From Hahella chejuensis KCTC 2396 (GTDB lineage: Bacteria > Pseudomonadota > Gammaproteobacteria > Pseudomonadales > Oleiphilaceae), in the NCBI RefSeq assembly GCF_000012985.1, contig NC_007645.1, positions 5,788,581 to 5,852,580 on the forward strand: a stretch of 64,000 nt of DNA, written 5' to 3'. Numbering within the stretch: the first letter of the stretch is position 1; the number at the start of each line of letters is the position of its first letter. The notes beneath the pieces were generated by a model that was given only the letters and a program-made list of their open reading frames with translations, did no database searches and was not told the DNA's origin. Below, one piece after another: positions 16,877-25,333 of the stretch. The translations under genes were made by a program, and so were the position numbers.

Positions 16877-17748
16877 AGAGCTTGCTCCTTGGTTTCATTG
16901 AGGTGATCGACAGCGGGCGGCTGCGTGTATTCCAGACGCTCCAGAGCCGGTTTCGCGGGCCCTGCGACCTTTTCCATAAGCCGCCCCAGGTGCGGTTCCT
17001 CCACCGCCTCCAGGCGGCCTGAACGATCCTTGGCGGGGTATCCCCAGGGATTAAGGGTGTGACAGACGAACGCGCGATAGCCCGCGCCGTCATCCGACTT
17101 CAGTTCGGCCAAGGTGACGACCTCGTCGACAATGCCCGGCAGTTCCAGTCCTGTTTTTGAGCCGTCGATCTGCAGGGAAAATATGCGGCGGTTGTAATCA
17201 TCGAGACGTTCATCAAGGATGCCGACGAACCAGACATTTTTGTCCCGTGTGTGCTGCAGATGGGTGAGCCAGGCGATCATCTCCTGGCCCATCAATCCGT
17301 ATGCGCCGCGTGCGTCAGGCTTGCCAGTTCTCTCCGAATGCGCCTGCGGCTGCCCCTTGCACCACTGCATACACAGACGGCCCGCCACGGTAATCGAGTC
17401 GACAAACAAGGTGTCGTATTTGTCCAAAATGGACGGGTCGCCAAAACGCTCGCATACCGCCTGAAAGTGAGCTTGGCTGAACGGCTGATCCTCGCGGAGC
17501 GCGGGATTGGGTCCACCAATGAACACAGCGAAGTCTCGGCACTCCGGCCACGTGCGTGGACGGATGGAGTCGCCTTTCCATCCCTCAACCGCGAGATCGC
17601 CGGCCTCCAGATCGAAAAACAACGTGCGCTGGGCGTCGAGCGTCCACAGTTGAGACGTCTTGCCGATGCCGCTTTTGCCAATCAACACGCCTTTGACGCC
17701 GCGCTTTTCAGCTAACCTTTGATCGGCGGTGATGATGGGAAGACTCAT
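16873..17748 (-). CDS. Sak4-like RecA-fold ATPase (phage recombination, AAA_24)
   Basis: A 291-residue P-loop protein with Walker A IGKSGIGKTSQL near residue 23-34, the Walker-B-like strand TLFVDSITVAGRL near 113, and FFDLEAGDLAVEGW after strand 2, all typical of the phage nucleotide-binding AAA_24 group that includes Sak4. Sak4 proteins anneal single strands together with an SSB. Here it is flanked by the presumed ssDNA-binding gene and, two genes on, by the Cas4-like nuclease. ATGA overlaps on both sides mean translational coupling. Confidence 0.82.
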   Translation of the reverse strand: MSLPIITADQRLAEKRGVKGVLIGKSGIGKTSQLWTLDAQRTLFFDLEAGDLAVEGWKGDSIRPRTWPECRDFAVFIGGPNPALREDQPFSQAHFQAVCERFGDPSILDKYDTLFVDSITVAGRLCMQWCKGQPQAHSERTGKPDARGAYGLMGQEMIAWLTHLQHTRDKNVWFVGILDERLDDYNRRIFSLQIDGSKTGLELPGIVDEVVTLAELKSDDGAGYRAFVCHTLNPWGYPAKDRSGRLEAVEEPHLGRLMEKVAGPAKPALERLEYTQPPAVDHLNETKEQAL

Positions 17749-18215
17749 GAGCGCGCCTCCCTGAGAGACAAACGAATCGACGGCTTGCCTGGTTTACGAA
17801 TGCGCGCCTGCTCGAAAGAGCGTCTCAAACTCTGCGGCCAGGCGTTATACTTGTCCTCGCTGACGCAGTAAGTGATATCCAGAAAGTCAGCGGGATCGCA
17901 ACCCGCCTCAGCAATGCGTCGCGCAATCTTCGTCAGGGCGTCCTGACGCCATTCCACACGCTCGGATACGCTGGCGTGAACATCCACTGCGCCGTCCTCA
18001 AAACTCACGGAATCAGCTTCTTTCCACCGGCGTAACGCCTTAGCGCGCCGGCCGTATTTGGCCTCCAACGCATAATCCAGGTGGGACACCAACACTTTGG
18101 CGGCGGCGAGCATGATTGACGCTTCCGTTCTTAGACGGTAGAGCGTTTCGCCGGAATACTCCGCCAGTTCTTTGGCGGGCGTCCCGATCAGTTCCTCCAT
18201 GGCATATCGGCTCAT
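17745..18215 (-). CDS. Hypothetical phage protein of the recombination operon
   Basis: A 156-residue protein I do not recognise. The first 70 residues are helical (ELAEYSGETLYRLRTEASIMLAAAKVLVSHLDYALE, split around residue 30), followed by a basic segment KYGRRAKALRRWKEA and a helix ending in the acidic/aromatic stretch DFLDITYCVSEDKYNAWP. It is coupled by ATGA to the AlpA-like gene before it and to the Sak4-like gene after it. It probably assists recombination or replication, inferred only from its position. Confidence 0.55.
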   Translation of the reverse strand: MSRYAMEELIGTPAKELAEYSGETLYRLRTEASIMLAAAKVLVSHLDYALEAKYGRRAKALRRWKEADSVSFEDGAVDVHASVSERVEWRQDALTKIARRIAEAGCDPADFLDITYCVSEDKYNAWPQSLRRSFEQARIRKPGKPSIRLSLREARS

Positions 18216-18424
18216 GCGGCGTCTCCCTTCTCAAACCGTTCGGAAGTGCTCTTACGCAGGCTCTCCGTTTCGAAGGCCTCCACGTCTTCAATGCGGTAAA
18301 GCACGCGCCCATGCAGCTTGAGATAGACAGGACCGCTGCCGATAGTGCGCCAACGCTCCAGACAGGCTTCAGATACGCCCCAGCGATGAGCCAACTCACG
18401 TTGACTGAAGTGTTTTATTTCCAC
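18212..18424 (-). CDS. AlpA/excisionase-like HTH regulator, first gene of the operon
   Basis: A 70-residue MerR/HTH_17-type DNA-binding protein: FSQRELAHRWGVSEACLERWRTIGSGPVYLKL is the helix-turn-helix and RVLYRIEDVEAFE the wing, the common AlpA layout. GTG start with AAAGGAG 6 bases upstream. As the first gene of a coupled operon it could control excision or early transcription. Confidence 0.75.
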   Translation of the reverse strand: MEIKHFSQRELAHRWGVSEACLERWRTIGSGPVYLKLHGRVLYRIEDVEAFETESLRKSTSERFEKGDAA

Positions 18425-18839
18425 GATTAGCTCCTTTGGGTTATTGCGGAATCGTGGATCTATCTTGCAAAACAGGTAGTGGGAAAATTGGGAGGGTTAC
18501 ACAGAGGAAAGGCAGTGGGATTTTCAATATCTGGTTGAGTTATGACTGTGTGCTTTGCAAGACGATTGTAGGCAGGTAAATCAAAGTCTAGCTTCCACCG
18601 TACAAAGGAAAACCAGCATTTAGATACGGCAAGCACACCGAAGCGAGTCTCATGCGACAACCGGTGTTAAGCCCATATGCTTCAAACTGCCCCAAAACAC
18701 AATAAAAACCCACAAGTCCCACCTCAAACACAAGTCGGCCATGAAATGTGAAAGAAATTAGCAAATCAAAAAACTCGCCAAGGGTTAGATCTCACTTTTT
18801 CGCTTCTTGAGTACAGCAAACAAAAGGAGATTATTGATC
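18425..18839. other. Divergent regulatory interval
   Basis: No gene supported. It separates the leftward replication operon from the rightward 18840 gene and must hold both promoters. I see no copy of the shared leader element and no convincing operator repeat. The only reading frame of note on the minus strand (18460-18660) lacks a ribosome-binding site. Confidence 0.5.
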
Positions 18840-19541
18840 ATGCCAATCCAAGCTAATAACTTTGTTTTTCAAGGGGCCAATGACATACCGCAATTGCCTC
18901 AATTGAATAATCGGCAAGCTATGAGGAGATTCCAGGCTAGCACGCAAACGATAGTAAACAACGGCATATATGTGCCCCAGCAAGGTTATGTCATCGTCAG
19001 TAGAACTGACAGAGCCATCGCGGCTAACAGAAGGTATCTATATACGAACAGTGTTAATCCATGTGTTGCTGTATATATTTTGGTCAAATACAATGGGGAC
19101 AATGATCTTGTGGCTCTTGCACACTTTGATTCGGATGCAATTGACGTACAAAACTGCTTGGTAGGAAGAGTCTTTCCTGCGCTTGTAGAGAAGATGCATA
19201 TCATGCTTAAACGCCGCTTTGCGGCAGTGGGCAACACATACGTTCAGACTTTGTTTGGGATAAACCCAAATAATACGAGTCGACAAATTAGGGACAGCAT
19301 CAGAAATACTTGCCAGCAAAACAATTACGTTATTTCTCCAAATCCTGTATTTAACGGTCCTAACAATGGGTTGCGCGCTTTTCAGTCGACGGCTATGGCT
19401 TGTGACTTGAGAAATGGTACCCACCGCATAATGAGTGAGAACGCAATCAATATACAGGATGACGTAGAAGAGCAAAGAAATCAGGCATATGCCCAGCAAG
19501 GAATACTAATTGCAGGTAGGCTAACAACTTCATTAGCTTAA
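18840..19541 (+). CDS. Unrecognised protein with a CheD-like Cys/His pattern
   Basis: A 233-residue protein starting MPIQANNFVFQGANDIPQL; the ATG at 18840 follows AAGGAG by 10 bases, and the upstream TTG at 18807 has no such site. The central segment NPCVAVYILVKYNGDNDLVALAHFDS places a cysteine 21 residues before a histidine on neighbouring strands, which recalls CheD-type deamidases (GSCVAV...AH). No other CheD signature is certain, so this is only a lead. Asn/Gln-rich overall. It is AT-rich against the prophage core and transcribed alone, ending in a strong hairpin. Confidence 0.55.
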   Translation: MPIQANNFVFQGANDIPQLPQLNNRQAMRRFQASTQTIVNNGIYVPQQGYVIVSRTDRAIAANRRYLYTNSVNPCVAVYILVKYNGDNDLVALAHFDSDAIDVQNCLVGRVFPALVEKMHIMLKRRFAAVGNTYVQTLFGINPNNTSRQIRDSIRNTCQQNNYVISPNPVFNGPNNGLRAFQSTAMACDLRNGTHRIMSENAINIQDDVEEQRNQAYAQQGILIAGRLTTSLA

Positions 19542-19550
19542 GGAACGAAA

Positions 19551-19580
19551 GTCCCCTGTGGTAATACTTCTACAGGGGAC
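19551..19580 (+). terminator. Hairpin terminator after the 18840 gene
   Basis: GTCCCCTGT (19551-19559) pairs exactly with ACAGGGGAC (19572-19580). The T-run after it is short (ATTTAA), so termination may be partial; it could also serve the opposing gene. Confidence 0.6.
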
Positions 19581-19626
19581 ATTTAACGCTAAATGTGTGC
19601 AGATAAATACGAGATTAGTAAGCCTA

Positions 19627-20577
19627 TCAATACCCATCAAGGAAATAATATCCACCCCCTTCTTTTTTAATGAGACTATTCCAAAGTGGATGTATTACCC
19701 ATTTCCCATCGATTTTATTCCGCATTATTCTGTGCAGCTCTTCATTAGTCTCCGCTTCTGCACGAAGCAAATCTTTGTGTGCACGTCCTCCTTCTCGATA
19801 CAAGGCTTCCATCACTGCCGATTGCTTCTTGGTGAGCGTATACCACTGTCCATTCCAGCGAACGCGCCGAAAGTCAGTAGAAAATCGAAGTCCGATACCG
19901 CCTTCATTTTCAGACGCTTCAGAATAGCCTTGTAGAATTGACAGGACGGAGAGCTCGTCCAGCACACAGTAACCGCCAGTTCGGCTCAGAAGCCTATCAA
20001 GAGAAACTAACGCTATATCTTGCGGCATATCTATGCCCGTAGGAAGTTTGCTTGAGGTGCTTACCACAATCGCTGGCGCTCTGGCCGACTCTTTCCTAAG
20101 TTCCTTCATGACAGACAACAAGCGCTCTGTCGTATCCAGGCTCCGCACAAAATACAGGTTCACGCGATATCCGCGAATCCGAGTCGCTCCCAAGTGCCAC
20201 AGCCAGTCGTCCAATAGAGGCGTGACCCTATAATGAGCGCCAATCGTGAAGAAGCCCTGCAGCCAGAGAAGCAACCTATCCACATCAACTGTATACCGAT
20301 GTATCTCCTCGGCCGGAACGCTGACCCAGCCGGCGCTGGAAGAGAAGTAGCGATGCCGCCTCGTCTCCGAGCACCAAGTCAAATCAGCAAATCCCTGATG
20401 CCCATGAGTTAAATAGCCCAAGCAACCTGTTGGCGTTAAGAAAAGCCGATTCACAAGCTCGTAGGCGACGCCAGGGAACTCTTCAAACAGCAAACTGCCA
20501 GCGATAGTCGGCGCCGGACTATTTAGTAATCGCAGAATGAGCGTCAATGCTTCCAGAGTAATTGAGTCAGTTGTCAT
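19627..20577 (-). CDS. Unrecognised protein with C-terminal winged-helix look, second gene of a pair
   Basis: A 316-residue protein without a family I can name. Start at 20577, overlapping the upstream stop by ATGA. The middle (GYRVNLYFVRSLDTTERLLSVMKELRKE, then AIVVSTSSKLP and DIALVSLDRLLSRTGG) resembles an alternating alpha/beta domain. The last 75 residues read RRVRWNGQWYTLTKKQSAVMEALYREGG and KDLLRAEAETNEELHRIMRNKIDG, the layout of a winged helix like those of response regulators. It may be a regulator or sensor paired with the 21026 gene. Confidence 0.55.
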   Translation of the reverse strand: MTTDSITLEALTLILRLLNSPAPTIAGSLLFEEFPGVAYELVNRLFLTPTGCLGYLTHGHQGFADLTWCSETRRHRYFSSSAGWVSVPAEEIHRYTVDVDRLLLWLQGFFTIGAHYRVTPLLDDWLWHLGATRIRGYRVNLYFVRSLDTTERLLSVMKELRKESARAPAIVVSTSSKLPTGIDMPQDIALVSLDRLLSRTGGYCVLDELSVLSILQGYSEASENEGGIGLRFSTDFRRVRWNGQWYTLTKKQSAVMEALYREGGRAHKDLLRAEAETNEELHRIMRNKIDGKWVIHPLWNSLIKKEGGGYYFLDGY

Positions 20578-21026
20578 CCGTGAATATCGTTCAATAGCCC
20601 CCAACGTTTTAGATATTTCTCACCAACAAGCTTTTCTTTGCTCGTGCGCGTAAGCAGGTCGCATCCATTGGGGAGCGTGATATTGATTGGCAGAGTATTA
20701 CTTCGACTGCCTTGCTTGTCAGGGTGAAAGCGAATAATGATCTTCGCTTGTGTGGGAATAAACGCGCCAGATGCGAGAGGACAGTGGCCTCCGAAATATT
20801 CGCGCGAATATTCATGCAGACCAAGTACGCTTTGCGCGGGAGATTCCACCTGGATACGCCCGTATCCAGCAAGGTCCTTTAGTTTAAGCATGACCACGTT
20901 CACTGACTCAATACCATCTTCGGCATCCCAAGTCAGAGGCGCTCCCGTCATTAGCGGAGTTAAGTCATAGCGTTTTTGTGGCGGTAATTTATTTTCAATG
21001 GCAGGCATAAATACAGCAACCTTCAC
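20574..21026 (-). CDS. Hypothetical protein, first gene of a two-gene unit
   Basis: A 150-residue protein with no recognised family. Two starts are possible: GTG at 21026 and ATG at 21008; neither has a perfect ribosome-binding site (GAAGG lies between them). It contains KRYDLTPLMTGAPLTWDAEDG and AKIIIRFHPDKQGSRSNTLPINITLP, which suggests a beta-rich fold. It is coupled to the winged-helix-like protein and divergent from an XRE regulator 246 bases away, so the three probably form one regulated module in the prophage. Confidence 0.5.
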   Translation of the reverse strand: MKVAVFMPAIENKLPPQKRYDLTPLMTGAPLTWDAEDGIESVNVVMLKLKDLAGYGRIQVESPAQSVLGLHEYSREYFGGHCPLASGAFIPTQAKIIIRFHPDKQGSRSNTLPINITLPNGCDLLTRTSKEKLVGEKYLKRWGLLNDIHG

Positions 21027-21272
21027 TGGTTAATGTTCAATAGAATCCGTTACCGTTTATACGGAATGGGTGATCTATCATCTGCTCAGGCAATTGTTTT
21101 TTGTTATTGGCACCCAGCCCTCCTTGGGGGTGTTGGACGGAATCGTTCGGTAGGCTGAACGGATTATTCCTAATGGGCTATTTTCTGTCAAGAACAAGAA
21201 GATGCGCGTGTAGTTGGCATAGTGATATGATTTATAAATAAAAAAGTAATAAATATAACAAAGGAACGTCTT

Positions 21273-21608
21273 GTGCCATCAACGCTAGGCCGCAAACTTC
21301 GTAAGTTGCGTGAACAACAAAAACTCAGTCTTGAACAGCTGGCAATGCTGTCCGGTTCCAGTAAAAGTTATCTGTGGAATCTGGAGAATTTCGAATCAAG
21401 TAACCCTTCAGTGGAGAAGATAGACAAGATCGCCACAGCGCTTAAAGTCACCTCGGAATTTTTACTGAATGGCTCCGCCACTACGCCAGATCAGGGCGTT
21501 ATTGATGAGGCCTTCTTCCGCAAATACAAATCCCTGCCGGAAGCGGACAAGAAAAGGCTTCGCCAGATCGTCGATGTGTGGACGGAGGAGCACACTAGGC
21601 AAGTATAG
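21273..21608 (+). CDS. XRE-family transcriptional regulator
   Basis: A 111-residue HTH_3 protein. The DNA-binding domain covers about residues 5-66: LRKLREQQKLSLEQLAMLSG, SKSYLWNLENFESSNPS, and IDKIATALKV. The C-terminal 40 residues (FFRKYKSLPEADKKRLRQIVDVW) are a dimerisation-type helix seen in CI-like short repressors. GTG start with AAAGGAA 7 bases upstream. It probably represses the divergent pair at 19627-21026, or is the prophage repressor; the sequence does not decide between these. Confidence 0.85.
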   Translation: MPSTLGRKLRKLREQQKLSLEQLAMLSGSSKSYLWNLENFESSNPSVEKIDKIATALKVTSEFLLNGSATTPDQGVIDEAFFRKYKSLPEADKKRLRQIVDVWTEEHTRQV

Positions 21609-21978
21609 TCTTGAGTAGGCTGTGGGCCTTCCAAGATTAAGTGTCACAGAACCCGCTTACGGGTGTCATTTCTAGCACCCTCATTTTTCGGTCGGCAATG
21701 ATTGCTGGGACTTCCCCCCCTACAAATCAACTTTTTCGAGTGTCTGAATTCGGACTGCTTAGCATATCTAGCTGGTTAATACCCAATCAATTTATAGGGC
21801 GTAACTCTAAATCTCCTTCGCCTGTATCCTACATCTATAGGATATTTAAAGTATAGCTAACCGTGTGAAAATCAACGAACTGTTGATGGATTGTATGTTA
21901 GGCAATGGAGGTTTTAATTTATATCAGTAGAACTAGGTTTTAATAATTTAATAAATTATAATTTTCTGAGATATAAAT

Positions 21979-24000
21979 ATGTCAAAATTATCGAAAGCTT
22001 TGATTGTTTCATGTTTGGGGCTAACGTTCTCACAAAGTCATGCGGCTAGTATTGGTGATTCTGTTCGACTAGTTGATGCTTATAGCGATGCGACTAATGC
22101 TGCTAATAAAAGAGTGCTACGTCATTCTGGCTCTTATATTTGGGATGTTAGTCTAAACCCTCGGCCAACAGATCTTGATATTAATGACTCGCAATTTTTT
22201 CTTAGGCAAGGGTTGGCTTCAGAAGAGTGTTATTCATTCGAGTCGGTGAACTATCCAGGATATTTTATTCGTCATGAAGGTTTTAGATTGAAAATATCTG
22301 AGGATGTCGAAATGTATCCTACTTCACGTGAGGATGCTACTTTTTGTTTTGATGATTATGGAAAGCTGGCTGCTTTCAATTACTCTGATTATAAATTTGG
22401 CTTCGAACAAGAAAATGGCCTTAATGCTTGGAAAATAACTAATGACCCCCAGTTGCAAAGAAGTATTAGGCTGGAAACTAGCGATATACTGCATACCCCA
22501 TTCAGTAACGACGGTAGTGAAAATAATAAACAAGGATACAACTGGTACCTTGATAGACACTTTGTCAATTGCTCCAATAGTGATAATGGAGCCTTGCAAG
22601 GGTTTCAGCTAGAGCGCGATAATTCTGGAAAACAGATTAGGTATAGATTTAAATGTGATAGCTATAAAGAGGTTGTTAATAAAGAAATCAAGTCTACTGC
22701 AATAAATGATGACGGTGATGGGAACTCTATTTATCTGGATAGGCATAATGTAGATTGTGGTTACAACCCTGTTATATCCTTTAAATTGACTAGGGTTGGT
22801 AGTGATCATATAAAGTATGATTATATTTGTGGAGATAAGGAGTTGTTGTCTTCAAAACCAATATATGAGAGGCATACGTCTTATGGGGCGGACGGTGCTT
22901 CTGATAGCAACTTTGGTAGCTCTTTGTATCTTGATAGACATAATGTAGATTGCCCGGATGGAAATTTTATTTCAGCTTTTAAGTTGCATGTAAATGGCTC
23001 TCACGAATACAGATATAATTATACTTGCCGCCCCTTTATAGATAGCAAAAGTAGCGAGGTGAATTGGCAGCCATCAGCAGGGCGATCATCTAGTTCTTCT
23101 GCTAATCCAAGATTGTTTTTTCGGGTTATAGAGCGGACAAATGTAGAAATAACTTTAGAGTCTGATGATGTGGATACTTTCTTGTATCTTGTTGATGAAA
23201 GTGGGCGTGTAATTCGCTATAACAATGACTTCCATATTAATCCCGACGATGACAATACTAATTCTAGGATCGCTTTGACTCTCGATCCAGGTAGTTATGC
23301 TGCTGTATCTGCTACTAATGGTATAGCTTATGGTGATGGCATTATTAGTATAGAGTCTGCCTTTGGTACAGTTACCAATATATATGGCGGAAATGAAGTG
23401 AGGAATGCGTTGCATAAGGCTGAGACAATATTTGCAGGGGAATCAGATAATATCCGGGAAAATAAAGATGACTTGTTTGAGTTTATGACATGGAGGCGAC
23501 CTGATATACAGCCTATTTCGTTTGATTTGCCATATGTTAAAAAGCATGTAGAAGTTAGCTCTTGCGTTAATGCTATAGGAGTTTCTGTAGTAAGGTTTGC
23601 ATTGTTTGCTTCGTCTCTTGCAGGCCTACCTGCTAAGTTTTCTAATGATGAAATAAATGCAGTTGTCTATAAACTCTCTCAAAGCAGCCTTCCAGCTGGC
23701 TTGCAGGCAGCAATAATTAGATACCATAATCAAGTAGGCGCTTATGATAAAGCAAAGGCAGCTCTGAATGTGTTGAGCCAAATAAATAACGCATCATTAA
23801 TCTATCCAATATTTCAGGCCTACAAAGGAAAGATGGTGTTTGGAGACTGGATAAAAGCCTTTGTGACACTTAGCCTCCAACTCACAGCTTGGATAGCTAG
23901 TGATGGAACGGCGTTCATTGCTGAAGCTGGGTTCGTAATAATGAGTGCTGATGCACTGGCTGAAAGTTCAGCTGATGTATACCACTATTGTAGATCATAA
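21979..24000 (+). CDS. Secreted multi-domain protein with AbfB-like trefoil and YLDRH repeats
   Basis: A 673-residue exported protein of unknown role. Signal peptide at residues 1-22 (cleavage after SHA). Residues about 27-130 resemble an AbfB ricin-type trefoil: SFESVNYPGYFIRHEGFRL and EDATFCFDD are its hallmarks. Then three repeats begin YLDRHxVxC near residues 190, 251 and 316, each ending in Y(R/D)(Y/F)xC. Residues about 388-450 look like a PPC-type beta domain (VDTFLYLVDESGRVIRYNND). The last 190 residues are helical with hydrophobic stretches. The gene is strikingly AT-rich, pointing to recent transfer. It may be a carbohydrate-binding toxin or adhesin. Confidence 0.7.
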   Translation: MSKLSKALIVSCLGLTFSQSHAASIGDSVRLVDAYSDATNAANKRVLRHSGSYIWDVSLNPRPTDLDINDSQFFLRQGLASEECYSFESVNYPGYFIRHEGFRLKISEDVEMYPTSREDATFCFDDYGKLAAFNYSDYKFGFEQENGLNAWKITNDPQLQRSIRLETSDILHTPFSNDGSENNKQGYNWYLDRHFVNCSNSDNGALQGFQLERDNSGKQIRYRFKCDSYKEVVNKEIKSTAINDDGDGNSIYLDRHNVDCGYNPVISFKLTRVGSDHIKYDYICGDKELLSSKPIYERHTSYGADGASDSNFGSSLYLDRHNVDCPDGNFISAFKLHVNGSHEYRYNYTCRPFIDSKSSEVNWQPSAGRSSSSSANPRLFFRVIERTNVEITLESDDVDTFLYLVDESGRVIRYNNDFHINPDDDNTNSRIALTLDPGSYAAVSATNGIAYGDGIISIESAFGTVTNIYGGNEVRNALHKAETIFAGESDNIRENKDDLFEFMTWRRPDIQPISFDLPYVKKHVEVSSCVNAIGVSVVRFALFASSLAGLPAKFSNDEINAVVYKLSQSSLPAGLQAAIIRYHNQVGAYDKAKAALNVLSQINNASLIYPIFQAYKGKMVFGDWIKAFVTLSLQLTAWIASDGTAFIAEAGFVIMSADALAESSADVYHYCRS

Positions 24001-24677
24001 AATTAGCGCAGGCTAACAGCTATAAATATAGCTTATGTATGAAGAATAGTTAGATTAGCTGGAAAGGGAGTTCCAGCTTTAGCCTTCTCAGACTAACTTA
24101 CCTAGTTTTAACTCCTACTCATTTAGAGTTCGCTCTCAAATACCTGCAGCTCCCTCGTAGTGAAAAAGACCAGCCCCGCAATCCAAGGCATAAGATTCCG
24201 CGCCTTACGTTGATTTTCCTCATTTAACTGTCCCAGGCTTCCAGCTAGGAAGCACCAGCTATCACTAATCAGAACGCGGCTCCGATGAACACAATGGTAT
24301 AAAGCAGATATAGTGTGACTAGAACTCCCTAAGTCATGCAATCTCCCAGGAAAAATCGCGTCTAATAATGATTCTCAACCATGCTATGTTCGAACGAAGG
24401 GGTTAATCATTATTAAGAACAAGCTCTTGCTGCGGTGTGCCACTTCCCTCCGTTCACGCCACTTTAAGGGGGAGAAGCATTAAAATTTTCCGTCCTTCCC
24501 TAAGTCGCCTGAAACCCCTCACAACTGTTCGCAGCAGCTTGAAACTCCCTCATGGCCAGGCTGGTTGCTTGAGCCGATAATTGCCCCTCCATCAAGCAGT
24601 TTGACAGTCAGGACCGCCCAGCAATGCCATCAAGCCATTCCCCGTACAGCCCTTGCAAAGCCATTCCTCCCGAGCGT
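24001..24677. other. Gene-poor interval before the recombinase module
   Basis: No gene that I can support. The AT-rich start gives way near 24400 to GC-rich sequence like the recombinase genes, so the boundary between foreign cargo and integration module lies here. Bases 24368-24416 contain AATAATGATT and AATCATTATT, an inverted pair that may be a regulatory or crossover site. Confidence 0.4.
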
Positions 24678-24845
24678 ATGAGTGCAGAGCAGCGTAGACA
24701 GGAGGTCGCTCTTATCCTCGCTCACGGGCTTGTTCGCCTTCGCGAGAAGAATTATCAAAAAGAGAGCAAGGTGGGACTTGCCTTCCAGGGGCGACAGAGC
24801 GTTCATCCAACTCCGCTAAAAACTGAGAGCACGGAGGTTGAATGA
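24678..24845 (+). CDS. Small protein of the serine-recombinase module
   Basis: A 55-residue protein: MSAEQRRQEVALILAHGLVRLRE, then a basic tail. This (E)VAxILAxGLxRLR signature is characteristic of the short gene that precedes DUF2924 and serine-recombinase genes in many prophages. Its stop overlaps the DUF2924 start by ATGA. An in-frame ATG at 24624 would add 18 residues; the conserved part starts near 24678, so the shorter form is given. Confidence 0.6.
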   Translation: MSAEQRRQEVALILAHGLVRLREKNYQKESKVGLAFQGRQSVHPTPLKTESTEVE

Positions 24846-25333
24846 GCCAAATAGAATTGATATCCACGCCTTCCATCGCAGCCCGAGTGGCTGCTTTGCC
24901 CACGCTGCCCATGCCCCAGCTCCGGGGGCTCTGGCGAAAGCTGTTCGAGACCGATGCCCCAACGCACGTGCGCACTTACTTAGAGCGCCGCATTGCCTAT
25001 CGGTTGCAGGAGGAAGAGTTCCGCAAGACAAATCCAGAGCTACTAGAGAGCAACCAACGCCGCATCGCTGAGTTGGTGGAGGCCACTGACCCGGGCAAGC
25101 CTGTCCGCGAAAACCGGCCGCCCGCTGGCACGGTGCTGACACGTGAATATCACGAAGTTGAGCACCATGTGACGGTGCTTGCGGATGGGCAATATGACTA
25201 TCAGGGCCGCCTGTATCCATCCTTGTCCATGATCGCTCGGGAAATCACGGGCACGCGTTGGTCTGGCCCAGCGTTTTTTGGGCTGAAGTCAGCCTCGAAA
25301 CCCAAAGGCGCGCGCAAAGGAGGCAAACGATGA
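24842..25333 (+). CDS. DUF2924 protein, recombinase-associated
   Basis: A 163-residue DUF2924 protein: LPMPQLRGLWRKLF and THVRTYLERRIAYRLQEE in the N-terminal half, and GTVLTREYHEVEHHVTVLADG then YPSLSMIAREITGTRWSGPAFFGL at the C-terminus, where the last block resembles a small DNA-binding unit. DUF2924 genes are found almost always directly before large serine recombinases and probably assist site choice. ATGA overlaps couple it to both neighbours. Confidence 0.9.
   Translation: MSQIELISTPSIAARVAALPTLPMPQLRGLWRKLFETDAPTHVRTYLERRIAYRLQEEEFRKTNPELLESNQRRIAELVEATDPGKPVRENRPPAGTVLTREYHEVEHHVTVLADGQYDYQGRLYPSLSMIAREITGTRWSGPAFFGLKSASKPKGARKGGKR

Noticed and set aside
24123-24341. A 72-codon minus-strand frame in the gap before the recombinase module
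   Set aside because: No ribosome-binding site, no recognisable domain, and it spans a composition boundary; it looks like a chance frame.
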